Assembly: GCF_001021555.1 (NCBI RefSeq)
Contig: NZ_LDCP01000001.1
Coordinates: 496,001-560,000, forward strand
Length of the DNA: 64,000 nt
Source: Aurantiacibacter marinus
GTDB lineage: Bacteria > Pseudomonadota > Alphaproteobacteria > Sphingomonadales > Sphingomonadaceae
Direction of reading: 5' to 3'
Under the pieces are notes generated by a model. It searched no databases. It was not told the origin of the DNA and saw nothing but the letters and a program-made list of their open reading frames with translations. This document shows, piece by piece, positions 27,296 through 37,835 of this stretch; position 1 is the stretch's first letter, and every line of letters starts with the position of its first letter. A program made the translations under genes and the position numbers.

Positions 27296-28519
27296 CTATC
27301 GAAGGTCCTTGAGCAGTTTTTCGGTATCGGCCAGATCGGCCGGATCGACCTCCACCCGTGCCTCGACCAGCTTGCGCCCCTGCACGTAATCCTTCGTGCG
27401 GTTCACGGCATCAACCGCGATGACCTTGCCATCCTTCAGATACAGCACTGAAAAGCTTCGCTCCGCCGGGTCCCCGCGCAATACGGTTTTGTCGTAGCCC
27501 ATGCTCAGCCCGGCGGTTTGCAGCCGCAGATCATACTGGTTGGACCAGAACCAGGGGAAGGCATTGTAGGGCTGCGGGTCACCGCAGATGGCCTTGGCAG
27601 CGGTGGTGGCCATATCATGCGCGTTTTGCACGCTTTCCAGCCGGATTACCGCGCCATCAGCCCAGGGGTTGGAATGCGCCGCGCAATCGCCAATCGCATA
27701 GACCTGCTCAAGGCTGGTGTGGCAATTGTCCGAGACTTCGACACCGTTCGCGCCAGCTGCACCGGCAGCGATCAGCGGACCGACCGCAGGCACAATTCCG
27801 ATCCCGACGACGACCGCATCGCATGCGATTTCCTCGCCATCGGCCAGCACGACGCCGGTGACGCGGTCTTCGCCGGTAAGCCGTTCAACACCGACACCAA
27901 GCCGAAGATCGACCCCGTGTCTGCGGTGTTCGGCCTGATAGAAATTCGACAGGTCCTCGCCTGCAACACGGTTGAGCACGCGATCTTCAGCTTCGACCAG
28001 AACGACATCACGGCCCAGCTTGCGCAGGACAGCTGCCGCTTCCAGCCCGATATAACCGCCGCCGATCACTACGAAACGCTGCGCGCCCGCAGCCAGGTCA
28101 GCCAGCAAGCGGTCAACATCGCGCATATCGCGCACCGCATGCACACCGTCCAGATGGCTGCCGGGGCATGACAGCCGCCGCGCATCGCCGCCTGCAGACC
28201 AGATCAGCCGTTCATAGCCGATCCGTTCACCTGAACTCAGCTGCACTTCATGGGCCATCGGATCGACTTTAGTAACCGACTCGCCGAGCATTAGCTCGAT
28301 CTGCTTGTCTGCCCAAAATGCCTCTGGCCGGATCAGCAGCCGTTCCAGCGGCTTCTCTCCGGCGAGATATTCCTTCGACAATGGCGGCCGTTCATACGGA
28401 GGCAAGCGGTCGCGCCCAATCATCAGGATCGAGCCTTCGAAGCCCTGTTGGCGCAGTGCGATGGCGGCCTGCGCGCCGCCATGGCCTGTGCCCACGATTA
28501 CAACATCATGCCTAGTCAT
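27296..28519 (-). CDS. FAD-dependent ferredoxin/rubredoxin reductase-type oxidoreductase
   Basis: From the ATG at 28519 (407 residues; a TTG at 28546 is less likely). The FAD-binding N terminus [18 protein letters not shown] is a dinucleotide fold with a GxGxxG variant, followed by [11 protein letters not shown], the hallmark of the ferredoxin-NAD+ reductase group supplying oxygenases. The NAD fold is [16 protein letters not shown], and the second FAD motif is [10 protein letters not shown]. The C-terminal reductase domain starts about residue 310. It would pass electrons from NADH to a [2Fe-2S] ferredoxin or rubredoxin, but no oxygenase or ferredoxin gene is adjacent. It converges on queG with a one-base gap. 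Confidence 0.9.
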   Translation of the reverse strand: MTRHDVVIVGTGHGGAQAAIALRQQGFEGSILMIGRDRLPPYERPPLSKEYLAGEKPLERLLIRPEAFWADKQIELMLGESVTKVDPMAHEVQLSSGERIGYERLIWSAGGDARRLSCPGSHLDGVHAVRDMRDVDRLLADLAAGAQRFVVIGGGYIGLEAAAVLRKLGRDVVLVEAEDRVLNRVAGEDLSNFYQAEHRRHGVDLRLGVGVERLTGEDRVTGVVLADGEEIACDAVVVGIGIVPAVGPLIAAGAAGANGVEVSDNCHTSLEQVYAIGDCAAHSNPWADGAVIRLESVQNAHDMATTAAKAICGDPQPYNAFPWFWSNQYDLRLQTAGLSMGYDKTVLRGDPAERSFSVLYLKDGKVIAVDAVNRTKDYVQGRKLVEARVEVDPADLADTEKLLKDLR

Positions 28520-28567
28520 GGGCACGGCGTGGGCAAATTCGGGCAAGCCGTCAAGGCAGCGACTCGA

Positions 28568-31500
28568 TCAACCCTGCAACAGATTGCGCGCCTGACTGGC
28601 GATTTGCGCAAGCATTGCGGGGGCGACGGGTGCTGCTGCCTGCGCGCGGGCGATCATGCGGCGGAACTGGTCGATGGCCATTGTGTTGCCCTTCGCCCAA
28701 TTGGCGATCAGAGCGGCTGGATCGTCTGCATTTTTGCCGCGTTTGGCGGCCATTCCGCGTAGGAAATCGAACCGCATCTGCTGGAAATCGCGGGCCAGAC
28801 CGGCGACCAGCAGGCGTTCCCACGGGTCCGCCGGGCTCATGACCGAAGCACGCGACTGTGCCCAGTCGATGCCAAGCAATGCGCCAAGTTCGATGAACGC
28901 GCTCGCCAGCTCTGCCGGGGCAATACCGGTGTCGCTGGCCAGCCGCGCAAGGCCGATGGCCCCGTCAACCGCGAACAGCCTTGCGACCATGTTGGCCTGG
29001 GCTTCATTTGCACCTTTTTCCACCAGGCTTGCGGCGATGCCTTCGATATGGCTCCGCGCTTCGTCACCCAGTAGCGTATCGACATCATCAATCAGCTCTT
29101 CCACCATGCCGCCGATTTCTGTCTGTAGAACCGACGGAGAGGTGTTTGCGCCGCCTGCGCGCAGGAGGTCTGCCACATGTCCGCGAAGGGCCAGAGCAGC
29201 CTGATCGAACAGCATGAGCCGTGCGGATTCGGGCATATCTTCGGTATCAAGGACGTGCCAGATTGTGTCCATCCGCAGCAGCGCGCTGGCAGAAATGAAG
29301 GCAGTGCCAACTGCATCCAGCCCGGCGCCTTCTTCCTCTGCCAGTTCAAAGGGGTGCAGCATTCCCATCCGGTTAACGATCTTGTTCGCCACAACAGTGC
29401 CAACGATTTCCTTGCGAAGGCGGTGGCTGAGCAATTGGGTAGCGAACTGTTCCTGCAATTGCGGCGGGAAATCACCCAGAACCAGCGGATCGGCAGCTTC
29501 GTCCGTTGCCAGCGCTCCGCCCTCGACCGCGTCTTGCAAGACCAGCTTGGAGTGCGACAGCAGGACGGCGAGTTCAGGCCGGGTCAGCCCTGCGCCATCG
29601 GCGGCGCGGCGGGCCATCGCTTCAGAATCGCCCAGACCTTCATTCGCCCGGTCCAGGCCGCCAATTTCCTCCAGCACTTCAATCAGGCGCGCCTGTGCTC
29701 CGATGGTGCGGCTGCCGCCCTGCTCCGCGATGGAAAGAGCAAGCGCCTGCAAGCGATTGTCTTCCAGAACCAGCTCTGCAACTTCTTCTGTCATGTCCTT
29801 CAGCAGCGCATTGCGGCGCTCTTCGGACAGGCGCCCGGCCTTGCGTGCCGCGCTGAGGGCGATCTTGATATTGACCTCGTTATCCGAACAATCGACGCCT
29901 GCCGAATTGTCGATGAAATCCGTGTTTACCCGCCCGCCGCCAAGCGCGAATTCAATGCGTCCGGCCTGGGTGGCGCCCAGGTTGGCGCCTTCGCCGATGA
30001 CCTTGGCGCGCACATGCTCCGCATCGACGCGAAGCCCGTCATTTGCCGGATCTCCGACATCAATCTGACTTTCGTGACTGGCCTTGATGTAAGTGCCGAT
30101 GCCGCCGAACCAGATGAGGCCCACAGGAGCCTTCAGAATGTGGCTGATCAGCGTTTCCGGATCGAGCGCGCCGTCTTTCAACGCGCTTTCCGCGATGCCC
30201 AAGGCTTCCATCGCTGCTGCAGACACTTCGATCCGCTTCAGGCTGCGCGGATAGATGCCGCCGCCTTTGGACAGCAGCTTTTCCGAATATTCGCCCCAGT
30301 TGGAACGGTCCATGTCGAACAGGCGCTTGCGCTCTTTCCAACTGGAAGCGGCATCGGGATCAGGATCGATAAAGATGTGGCGGTGGTCGAATGCGGCGAT
30401 CAGCTTGATTGATTTCGACAGCAGCATGCCATTGCCGAACACGTCACCTGACATATCACCGCAGCCAATCACGGTGACCGGGTCTTTCTGAATATCCACG
30501 CCCATTTCGAGGAAATGGCGCTGCACGCAGACCCAGCCGCCGCGCGCTGTGATGCCCATGGCCTTGTGATCATAACCGACAGAGCCGCCGCTGGCGAAAG
30601 CATCGCCGAGCCAGAAATCACGTTCCAGCGCGATGGCGTTTGCGGTGTCGGAGAAGGTCGAGGTGCCCTTGTCGGCGGCGACCACGAAATACGGGTCTTC
30701 GCTGTCACGAATTACGACATCCGCCGGATGCACGACTTTGTCATCCACGATATTGTCGGTGATCGACAGCATCGTGCGAATGAACAGCTTGTAGGCTTCC
30801 TTGCCTTCCGCGAACCAAGCGTCGCGGTCGACAGCGGGATTGGGCAGGCGCTTGGGATAGAAGCCGCCTTTCGCGCCGGTCGGCACGATCACGGCGTTCT
30901 TCACTTTCTGCGCCTTCATCAGACCCAGCACTTCGGTGCGGAAATCGTCGCGCCTGTCAGACCAGCGCAGGCCGCCGCGTGCGACCGGGCCAGCGCGCAA
31001 ATGAATGCCTTCCACACGGCGCGAATACACGAAGATTTCGCGCCAAGGCACCGGCTTGGGCAGCCCGGGAATAAGCGAGGAATCCAGCTTGAACGCCAGG
31101 GCTTCGCTGGCGGCGGGGGAAAAGGCGTTTGTGCGAAGGATGGCGCGGATAATATCCCAATAACGGCGCAGCAGGCGATCATCATTGATCGCTACAACCG
31201 CCACGAGAGCGGCGCGGATATCTTCTTCGGCCTTGGCGGCGGCTTTCGCACGGTCACCCGTGAATTCAGGATCGTGCAAGGTGCGGAACAGACCAATCAG
31301 CCCGCGCGTCACGGTGGGCGCACCGGCCAATGCATCAACCACGGTATAAATGGTGAAAGCAACGTTGGACTGGCGCAAATAGCGATAGAAGGCGCGCAGC
31401 CAATCAGCATCCTGCGCGTCCAGCCTGCTGGAAATGACGAGGCGATTGAAGACATCGTCCTCCGCCTTTTCATTCAGCACGCTGCTGACGGCGGCTTCGA

Positions 31501-33328
31501 TTACAGCCGCACGTTCCAGCAAGTCATCAGGTTCCATCCCGGCAGGCAGGCCCAGAATGAAATCATGGATCGTGCCGCTGTCCTGCCCGCTAAGTTCAGT
31601 CGGGATTTCGGACATCACGCGGAAGCCGAAGTTTTCCAGCGCGGGCACCGCATCTGACAAGGGCAGCGCGCCGTGGTGTTGATAAACCTTCAGCCGCATC
31701 CGGCCTTTGCCATCTTCATCAGACCGGTAAAGGCGTGCATCGCGGCCTTGCCCGCTTTCTTCTGCATGGGAGGCCAGCTGCCGCAGTCGCGTGATATCGA
31801 TGGCGGCTTCAGCGGGGCCATATTCGGTGCGGTAGAAGTCCGGGAAACTCGCGCCATAACGCAGCGTCAGCGCGGCGGCACGGCTGGGCTCTTCGGTTTG
31901 TGCCAAGGCCTCTTCGACAGCATCATTCCAGCCGCGCAGCATGGTCTGCAAGGCGGCATCCACGGCTTCGTTGTCAGGCTCTGACTGGTTGCCGCGGAAA
32001 TCCATGACGTATCGCAAAAGCGCCAGATTGCCGCCTTCGACCATCAGGCTCCAATCAAGCGTGGTGGCACCGGTCCGGGTTTCCAGCAAGTCCTGTACTT
32101 GCAGGCGCACGGTGGTGGACAGCATATCCCGTGGCAGCCAGACGAAGCCGAACAGGTGCCGGCCCAGCGGAGCCGTGACCAGTGTGGCGCGCGGGCGCGG
32201 TCGGTCTGCCAGACCCATCATGGATGTGGCGACGCGGGTGATGTCGCTATCGGAAAAGCTGATGATCAGATCATGCGGCAACGCGGTCAGCGCGTGAACC
32301 AGCGATTTGTAATCATGGCTGCCGGTTTCGAAATCGAGCCGGTCCATGATGGCGCCCAATTGCTGGCGCAGCACGGGCACGCTGTCAGGCGGGGAGACGA
32401 GAGCGGCGCTCGTCCAGATGCCGGCGTGAACCGATAGCGCTTCGACCCGCCCTTTTTCGACAATGGGCACGATAAACAGGTCCAGCGGCACACGGCGGTG
32501 CACCTTGGAAATGCGGTTGGCTTTCAGGATCAGCGGCGCACGGCCCGGTTTGCTATGGCCTGATTTGCTATGGCCTGGCTTGCCGCTGTCACCGTCAAAC
32601 CAGGCGAAGGCTTTATCATAGGCATCGTCAGCCAGCAGATCGGGGGTGGATCGGCGACAAATGCCCAGCTTGCCGGATTCCTTGCCGTCACGTTTGCGGG
32701 TGATGTGCCCCAATTGGGTCATCATCCCCCCAGACAGCCAGCGCAGCAGCGCTGCACCTTCGGCATCGGGCAGGCGGTCCGCATCGTCGTCCATTTCGGC
32801 GCGCATTGCGGACCAATCGGCCACAGCGGCACGCACATCGAGGATGGCGGCTTCCAGATCTTTTTCCAGCGCGCGCCGTTCCTTGGCATCGATCCGCGCG
32901 GTTTCGAGATAGACCCAGCTTTCCTTCTTTTCGCCGGTGCCGTCACCTTCGGGAAGTTCATCCAGCGCGCCATCCTTGCGCCGCACGGGCACGATGGGGT
33001 GGGCAAGCACGTCTATCGTCATACCCAGCGATGCCAGTGTCGAGCCGATAGAATCGACCAGAAACGGCATATCCTTGTTGATGATGGCGATGCGCATGAA
33101 GCGCCGCCCTTCGGCAGCTGACTGGATCAGGATTGATGGCTTACCATCTTCGCGTGTGCGCGCGGCGGTGACTACAAAGGCGCTGGCATGGTCCAGCCGC
33201 TCTCCATCGAGCGGGGTTTCACCGGGCAGGATCGAATCGCTGATGCGATCACTTAAGGCTTTCGCGAAGCCCTTTTCCGCCTTGCTCAGATCAGAAAAAG
33301 GGTCGGATGCGCGCTTGGTGCTGGCCAT
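28568..33328 (-). CDS. NAD-specific glutamate dehydrogenase, large (~180 kDa) type
   Basis: A 1586-residue cytosolic enzyme of the large bacterial NAD-GDH class, which oxidatively deaminates glutamate to 2-oxoglutarate. The N-terminal ~700 residues are the regulatory ACT-like region found only in this class. The catalytic domain includes IVPTGAKGGFYPKRLP, with the substrate-binding Lys, then VAADKGTSTFSDTANAIA, and GCGDMSGDVFGNGMLLS for NAD binding. A long helical C-terminal region follows. The length is normal for alphaproteobacteria. A strong GGAGGAG ribosome-binding site stands before the ATG at 33328. It is monocistronic on its strand. Confidence 0.96.
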   Translation of the reverse strand: MASTKRASDPFSDLSKAEKGFAKALSDRISDSILPGETPLDGERLDHASAFVVTAARTREDGKPSILIQSAAEGRRFMRIAIINKDMPFLVDSIGSTLASLGMTIDVLAHPIVPVRRKDGALDELPEGDGTGEKKESWVYLETARIDAKERRALEKDLEAAILDVRAAVADWSAMRAEMDDDADRLPDAEGAALLRWLSGGMMTQLGHITRKRDGKESGKLGICRRSTPDLLADDAYDKAFAWFDGDSGKPGHSKSGHSKPGRAPLILKANRISKVHRRVPLDLFIVPIVEKGRVEALSVHAGIWTSAALVSPPDSVPVLRQQLGAIMDRLDFETGSHDYKSLVHALTALPHDLIISFSDSDITRVATSMMGLADRPRPRATLVTAPLGRHLFGFVWLPRDMLSTTVRLQVQDLLETRTGATTLDWSLMVEGGNLALLRYVMDFRGNQSEPDNEAVDAALQTMLRGWNDAVEEALAQTEEPSRAAALTLRYGASFPDFYRTEYGPAEAAIDITRLRQLASHAEESGQGRDARLYRSDEDGKGRMRLKVYQHHGALPLSDAVPALENFGFRVMSEIPTELSGQDSGTIHDFILGLPAGMEPDDLLERAAVIEAAVSSVLNEKAEDDVFNRLVISSRLDAQDADWLRAFYRYLRQSNVAFTIYTVVDALAGAPTVTRGLIGLFRTLHDPEFTGDRAKAAAKAEEDIRAALVAVVAINDDRLLRRYWDIIRAILRTNAFSPAASEALAFKLDSSLIPGLPKPVPWREIFVYSRRVEGIHLRAGPVARGGLRWSDRRDDFRTEVLGLMKAQKVKNAVIVPTGAKGGFYPKRLPNPAVDRDAWFAEGKEAYKLFIRTMLSITDNIVDDKVVHPADVVIRDSEDPYFVVAADKGTSTFSDTANAIALERDFWLGDAFASGGSVGYDHKAMGITARGGWVCVQRHFLEMGVDIQKDPVTVIGCGDMSGDVFGNGMLLSKSIKLIAAFDHRHIFIDPDPDAASSWKERKRLFDMDRSNWGEYSEKLLSKGGGIYPRSLKRIEVSAAAMEALGIAESALKDGALDPETLISHILKAPVGLIWFGGIGTYIKASHESQIDVGDPANDGLRVDAEHVRAKVIGEGANLGATQAGRIEFALGGGRVNTDFIDNSAGVDCSDNEVNIKIALSAARKAGRLSEERRNALLKDMTEEVAELVLEDNRLQALALSIAEQGGSRTIGAQARLIEVLEEIGGLDRANEGLGDSEAMARRAADGAGLTRPELAVLLSHSKLVLQDAVEGGALATDEAADPLVLGDFPPQLQEQFATQLLSHRLRKEIVGTVVANKIVNRMGMLHPFELAEEEGAGLDAVGTAFISASALLRMDTIWHVLDTEDMPESARLMLFDQAALALRGHVADLLRAGGANTSPSVLQTEIGGMVEELIDDVDTLLGDEARSHIEGIAASLVEKGANEAQANMVARLFAVDGAIGLARLASDTGIAPAELASAFIELGALLGIDWAQSRASVMSPADPWERLLVAGLARDFQQMRFDFLRGMAAKRGKNADDPAALIANWAKGNTMAIDQFRRMIARAQAAAPVAPAMLAQIASQARNLLQG

Positions 33329-33448
33329 AGCCTGTATGTTCTCCTCCGCGTGGCCCGTTACGGACTCAACGCCTCACTCTCAACTTCCAGCGAGTGCCTC
33401 TACAGGAAGTTCCCGTCACTCACTATCGCTGCGTCTTGCGCAATGCAC

Positions 33449-34216
33449 CTATTTTGTTTCATCCGAAACCGGTTTGATGCTTTCGATGAGGGCAGACATT
33501 GTACCAAGCAGCAGCGCGATATCGCTTTCGCGGGAGAGGCGATGGTCGCCGCCCTTGATGAGAGTGACCTGCACGTCTTCGCTGGTGAGCGCGGCAGCGG
33601 TGCGCAGCGAAATTTCCGGCGGCACGTCGCGGTCCTCTTGCCCGTGGACCAGGCGGACCCGGCAGCCGAGCGGGATAGGCGTCTCCAGCAGCTTTAGCTG
33701 TTCGGCATCACGCCAGAATTTGGCGTGCGTTGGCATGGGGTCGTAGCCGTAGCCGCTTTCCTCATAGATCGTCGCGCCATCCCGCAATTGCGCCTTCTGG
33801 CTTTCATCAAAGCCCCATTCGGAAAAATCGGGCGCAGCAGCAATGCCGAGCAGCCCGGCCAGCCGATCGGCCAAAGCAAGGCCGACGAGCAGCATCAGCC
33901 AGCCGCCCATCGAGGATCCGATGATGATCACGCGGTCACTGGAAACCTGCGCCGCGATCAGGGCCAGCACCTCGTCACGCCAAATGCTGAGCGAGCCGTC
34001 GGCAAAATCCCCTCCGCTCTGCCCGCAGCCGGAATAATCGAGCAGCAAACACTCACGGCCATGCGCAGCGCACCAATTGAAAACAGCCGTCGCCTTGCCG
34101 CCTTCCATGTCCGACATATAGCCCGGCAGAAAAACCACGGCTGGCCCGCTGCCGGGTGTGTGCCGGAAAGCCAGAGGCGTGCCGAGAGGTGAGGGGTGCT
34201 TTCGTATCGTGCTCAT
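33449..34216 (-). CDS. Alpha/beta hydrolase
   Basis: A 255-residue soluble hydrolase. The oxyanion-hole region is [16 protein letters not shown], the nucleophile elbow is IIGSSMGGW, the acid appears in [10 protein letters not shown] and the base in [10 protein letters not shown] strand [15 protein letters not shown] is typical of the group that includes ABHD10-like and prolyl-oligopeptidase-like small esterases. Substrate unknown. It is divergent from thrS, whose start lies 86 bases away, and has no operon partner. Confidence 0.88.
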   Translation of the reverse strand: MSTIRKHPSPLGTPLAFRHTPGSGPAVVFLPGYMSDMEGGKATAVFNWCAAHGRECLLLDYSGCGQSGGDFADGSLSIWRDEVLALIAAQVSSDRVIIIGSSMGGWLMLLVGLALADRLAGLLGIAAAPDFSEWGFDESQKAQLRDGATIYEESGYGYDPMPTHAKFWRDAEQLKLLETPIPLGCRVRLVHGQEDRDVPPEISLRTAAALTSEDVQVTLIKGGDHRLSRESDIALLLGTMSALIESIKPVSDETK

Positions 34217-34302
34217 CTGTGCACCCTATTGGCGACAGGTCGATAACCGCAAGCAGCAATCCCCACTTGGCGTGCCCGCACCTAGGCATTAGGTGGCACT
34301 CC

Positions 34303-36330
34303 ATGACCGAACTTCTCAAAATCAGCCTGCCCGATGGATCCGTGCGTGAAATGGAACCCGGCAGCACACCCGGCGATGTTGCCGCCGCCATCGGCCCCGG
34401 CCTTGCCAAGGCCGCCATCGCTGCACGCGTGAACGGCGAAGTGCGCGACATCAATCGCCCGTTTGACGGCGATGCGGAACTGGCGCTGATCACCAGCCGT
34501 GATGAGGAAGACGCGCTGGAACTTGCTCGCCATGACTTCGCCCATGTGTTGGCAGAAGCGGTGCAGGCGCTGTATCCCGGCACCCAGATCACTTTCGGCC
34601 CCGCCACCGATGATGGCTTTTATTACGACGTGAAAGCGCCCGAAAGCCGCGCGCCGTTCAGTTCCGAAGACCTGCCCGCCATCGAGGAAAAGATGCGCGA
34701 GATCATCAAGGCGGACAAGCCGCTGATCCGGCAGGCATGGACGCGTGAACAGCTGATCGAAAAATGGTCGTCCGAAGGCGAAACGTTCAAGGCTGAATGG
34801 GCGAAGGAACTGCCCGAGAACGAGGAACTGACTGTCTATTGGTCGGGCGAACCCGGCTCTGACGGGGCGTGGCTGGATATGTGCCGCGGCCCGCATCTGG
34901 CCAGCACCGGCAAGCTGGACCCTGACGCGTTCAAGCTGATGCGCGTTGCGGGCGCTTACTGGCGCGGTGACCAGAACAATGCGCAACTGACGCGCATTTA
35001 CGGCACCGGCTGGCTCAACAAGAAACAGCTGAACCAGCATCTGATGCGGCTGGAGGAAGCAGGCAAGCGCGATCACCGCAAGCTGGGCAAGGAGATGGAC
35101 CTGTTCCATCTTCAGGAAGAGGCGCACGGCAGCGTGTTCTGGCATCCCAAAGGATACCGCATCTGGCGCGAGCTGGAGGCGTATATGCGCCGCAAGATGG
35201 ACGGGGCGGAATATCAGGAAATCAAGACGCCGCAGCTGATGGATGTCCGCCAATGGACGCAGTCCGGCCACTGGGGAAAATATGCTGAAAACATGTTCGC
35301 CGTGCCGGACATTGTGCCGGAAGTTGATGCGGAAAGCGGCGAATCCTCCCCTGCCGTTGCCGACGATTCCCAGTGGATGGCGATCAAGCCGATGAACTGC
35401 CCGGCGCACGTGCTGGTCTTCAAACAGGGCATCACCAGCTACCGCGATCTCCCGATCCGGCTGGGCGAGATGGGTTGCTGCCACCGCAATGAACCGCACG
35501 GCGCGCTGCACGGGTTAATGCGGGTGCGCCAGTTTACGCAGGACGATGCGCATATCTTCTGCACAGAGGCGCAAGTCGTCGATGAAGTGCGCGCTTTCTG
35601 CAAGCTGGCGGATGAGGTCTATTCCGATTTTGGCTTCACCTATCACGTCAAACTGGCGCTGCGCCCGGACCAGCGCTTCGGTTCCGATGCGGATTGGGAC
35701 AAGGCCGAGCAGGAGCTCCGTGATGCCGTGGCAGAGGCCGACATGGACAACGCCGAATACGGCTGGGAAGAACTGCCCGGTGAAGGCGCGTTTTATGCGC
35801 CCAAGCTGGAATGGCATCTGACCGATGCGATTGGCCGGACATGGCAGGTCGGCACGATCCAGGGTGACCGTGTGCTGCCCGAACGTCTTGATGCAAGCTA
35901 TATCGGAGAAGACGGCGACAAGCATCGCCCGGTCATGCTGCACCGCGCGATTTTCGGATCGTATGAACGCTTTATCGGCATTCTGATCGAGCATTTTGCG
36001 GGCCGCCTGCCGGTGTGGCTAGCCCCTGTTCAGGCCGTGGTCGCAACCATCGTTTCGGATGCGGATGATTACGCCAAGGGCGCAATCGCGCGGCTGGAAG
36101 CAGCAGGCATTCGCGTGGACAGCGATTTCCGCAACGAGAAGATCAATTACAAGGTGCGCGAACATTCACTGGCGAAGGTGCCGCATCTGCTGGTGATCGG
36201 TATGCGTGAGGCGGAAGAGGGCACGGTCGCGGTGCGAACCCTCGGCGAAAAGGACCAGCGGGTGATGAGCCTCGATGATGCCATCGCCATGCTGACCGAA
36301 GAAGCAACCCCGCCGGACTTGCGGGGCTAG
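34303..36330 (+). CDS. thrS: Threonyl-tRNA synthetase
   Basis: A 675-residue class II aminoacyl-tRNA synthetase. The TGS domain occupies residues 1-60 ([17 protein letters not shown]), followed by the editing domain. The catalytic core contains [15 protein letters not shown] with the zinc Cys, [20 protein letters not shown] as motif 2 with a zinc His, and [19 protein letters not shown] as motif 3. The C-terminal anticodon-binding domain begins around residue 575 ([10 protein letters not shown]). The start at 34303 is at the conserved TGS boundary; an upstream open stretch is antisense to the hydrolase gene. Two transporter genes follow closely. Confidence 0.98.
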   Translation: MTELLKISLPDGSVREMEPGSTPGDVAAAIGPGLAKAAIAARVNGEVRDINRPFDGDAELALITSRDEEDALELARHDFAHVLAEAVQALYPGTQITFGPATDDGFYYDVKAPESRAPFSSEDLPAIEEKMREIIKADKPLIRQAWTREQLIEKWSSEGETFKAEWAKELPENEELTVYWSGEPGSDGAWLDMCRGPHLASTGKLDPDAFKLMRVAGAYWRGDQNNAQLTRIYGTGWLNKKQLNQHLMRLEEAGKRDHRKLGKEMDLFHLQEEAHGSVFWHPKGYRIWRELEAYMRRKMDGAEYQEIKTPQLMDVRQWTQSGHWGKYAENMFAVPDIVPEVDAESGESSPAVADDSQWMAIKPMNCPAHVLVFKQGITSYRDLPIRLGEMGCCHRNEPHGALHGLMRVRQFTQDDAHIFCTEAQVVDEVRAFCKLADEVYSDFGFTYHVKLALRPDQRFGSDADWDKAEQELRDAVAEADMDNAEYGWEELPGEGAFYAPKLEWHLTDAIGRTWQVGTIQGDRVLPERLDASYIGEDGDKHRPVMLHRAIFGSYERFIGILIEHFAGRLPVWLAPVQAVVATIVSDADDYAKGAIARLEAAGIRVDSDFRNEKINYKVREHSLAKVPHLLVIGMREAEEGTVAVRTLGEKDQRVMSLDDAIAMLTEEATPPDLRG

Positions 36331-36344
36331 GCCCGCCGCCGCGA

Positions 36345-37088
36345 ATGACCGAACTGTTCGGCTTTGCCCCTGTGGCTGTCGCCGCAGCGTTGTTTGCTGC
36401 CTTCGGGTCGGCCTTTGTGCGCGGGTTGACCGGCTTCGGTATGGCTATCTTGTTGGTGCCGATCCTGGCGCTGGCATTGACCCCGCTCGATGCCGTGCTG
36501 TTGGCGAATTTTCTATCGCTGTTCATCGGACTTTCCGAAATCGTGAGGCTCGTGCGCGGGGCAGAGCGTTCAGCCTGGCACATAGCTGGCGTTGTTCTGC
36601 TGACCGCGCCGTTCGGCTTTATCGCGCTATCCTATACCTCGGCTGATGTGGCGCGGCTGCTGATCGCGCTGATCGCATTCTCCGCCTTCCTGGCGGTATT
36701 GTTTCCGCGCCGCCCTGCAGCGCCGCATGGCGCCGCAACCACCGGTGCAGTGGGCGTGGTGAGCGGGCTGATGACCGGCTATGCCGGAATGCCCGGCCCG
36801 CCTGTTGTGCCCTACTATGTCGGGCGCGACATTCCGCGCGAAACGGCGAAGGCATCGATGATGCTGATCTTCACCATTGCACCACTTGCGGGGCTGGCAA
36901 CCGGCGCCGTGATGGAGGTGCTGGAATGGCAATTGGCGCTGTTTGCAGCCTGCCTGTTTCCGGCGGTGTTGCTGGGAAACTGGCTGGGCAATCATGCATC
37001 GGGCCGTGTTTCGGACCCTGCATGGCGCTCCATCGTGGGGCTGATCCTGGCAGGCGCCGCCATCGCTGCATGCCTTCGGCTGCTGTAG
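36345..37088 (+). CDS. TSUP (TauE/SafE) family permease, copy 1
   Basis: A 247-residue protein with about eight hydrophobic helices. The family repeat is visible in both halves: AFVRGLTGFGMAILLVPIL near the N terminus and SGLMTGYAGMPGPPVVPYY after the midpoint. The family moves sulfite, sulfoacetate, taurine-derived or other organosulfur anions across the inner membrane, but individual substrates vary widely. The gene lies 14 bases after thrS and 9 bases before a second TSUP gene of similar design, suggesting cotranscription and duplication. Confidence 0.9.
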   Translation: MTELFGFAPVAVAAALFAAFGSAFVRGLTGFGMAILLVPILALALTPLDAVLLANFLSLFIGLSEIVRLVRGAERSAWHIAGVVLLTAPFGFIALSYTSADVARLLIALIAFSAFLAVLFPRRPAAPHGAATTGAVGVVSGLMTGYAGMPGPPVVPYYVGRDIPRETAKASMMLIFTIAPLAGLATGAVMEVLEWQLALFAACLFPAVLLGNWLGNHASGRVSDPAWRSIVGLILAGAAIAACLRLL

Positions 37089-37097
37089 GGGCGCGCC

Positions 37098-37835
37098 GTG
37101 CTGGGATTTCCTGTTGAAATGATCGTATTCGCTTTGCTCGCAGCAATTGCTGCCGGGTTTGTGCGCGGACTTGCAGGATTTGGCCTCTCGGTTGTGTTGG
37201 TGCCTGTTTTGCAGCTTGCCATTGCGCCGAGCGCCGCAGTGCTGGTCGGGCTGATTTCGCTGTTCCTAATCGGGCTGACCGATCTTGGGCGCGTTCGCCG
37301 GGATGCCGACCGCTCGGCAATTCCCATCAGCGCGCTGGCGCTTGTCTGTATGCCGCTGGGATTGTGGGCATTGACAGCCTTACCGGTGGAATGGGCACGC
37401 GTGCTGATCGCTGCGGTGTCGCTGGGTGCCTTTGTGCTGGTGGCAGTGCCGCTCGGCAAAGTGGTGATGCCGCGCCTTCCTGCGATGGGCCTGTCCGGAT
37501 TTTTCACCGGGTTCTTCGGCGGATTTGCAGGAATGCCGGGACCGGGAATGGCGCCGTTCTATTTGCGGGGGCGGCTGGAGCCTGCTGCAGCGCGCGCCTC
37601 CATGATGGCAATATTTCTGGCGCTCACACCGATCTCAGCTGCGTTTTTCGTGTGGCGGGGTATTGGCGGCTGGAATGAAGTGAAGCTTGCCCTGATGCTG
37701 TTTCCTGCCGTGTTGTTTGGCGACTGGTTCGGCCACCGTGCCTTTGGCAGGGTGAGCAAGACGCAGTGGCAAGTGGCCACTGCGCTGGTGCTGGGCGGAG
37801 CAGCCCTTGGCGCCATGTGGAAGCTGTTGGCTTAG
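37098..37835 (+). CDS. TSUP (TauE/SafE) family permease, copy 2
   Basis: A 245-residue permease starting with GTG at 37098. Its two family repeats are AGFVRGLAGFGLSVVLVPVL and SGFFTGFFGGFAGMPGPGM, closely parallel to the gene just upstream, with the same spacing and the same FVRG-GFG core. The similarity suggests tandem duplication followed by divergence, or two subunits of a heterodimer; the sequence cannot tell which. Its TAG overlaps the stop of the convergent DUF1223 gene. Confidence 0.9.
   Translation: MLGFPVEMIVFALLAAIAAGFVRGLAGFGLSVVLVPVLQLAIAPSAAVLVGLISLFLIGLTDLGRVRRDADRSAIPISALALVCMPLGLWALTALPVEWARVLIAAVSLGAFVLVAVPLGKVVMPRLPAMGLSGFFTGFFGGFAGMPGPGMAPFYLRGRLEPAAARASMMAIFLALTPISAAFFVWRGIGGWNEVKLALMLFPAVLFGDWFGHRAFGRVSKTQWQVATALVLGGAALGAMWKLLA

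Noticed and set aside
29177-30412. A 411-codon plus-strand frame inside the NAD-glutamate dehydrogenase region
   Set aside because: It lies opposite the dehydrogenase catalytic and C-terminal domains and has no independent features.
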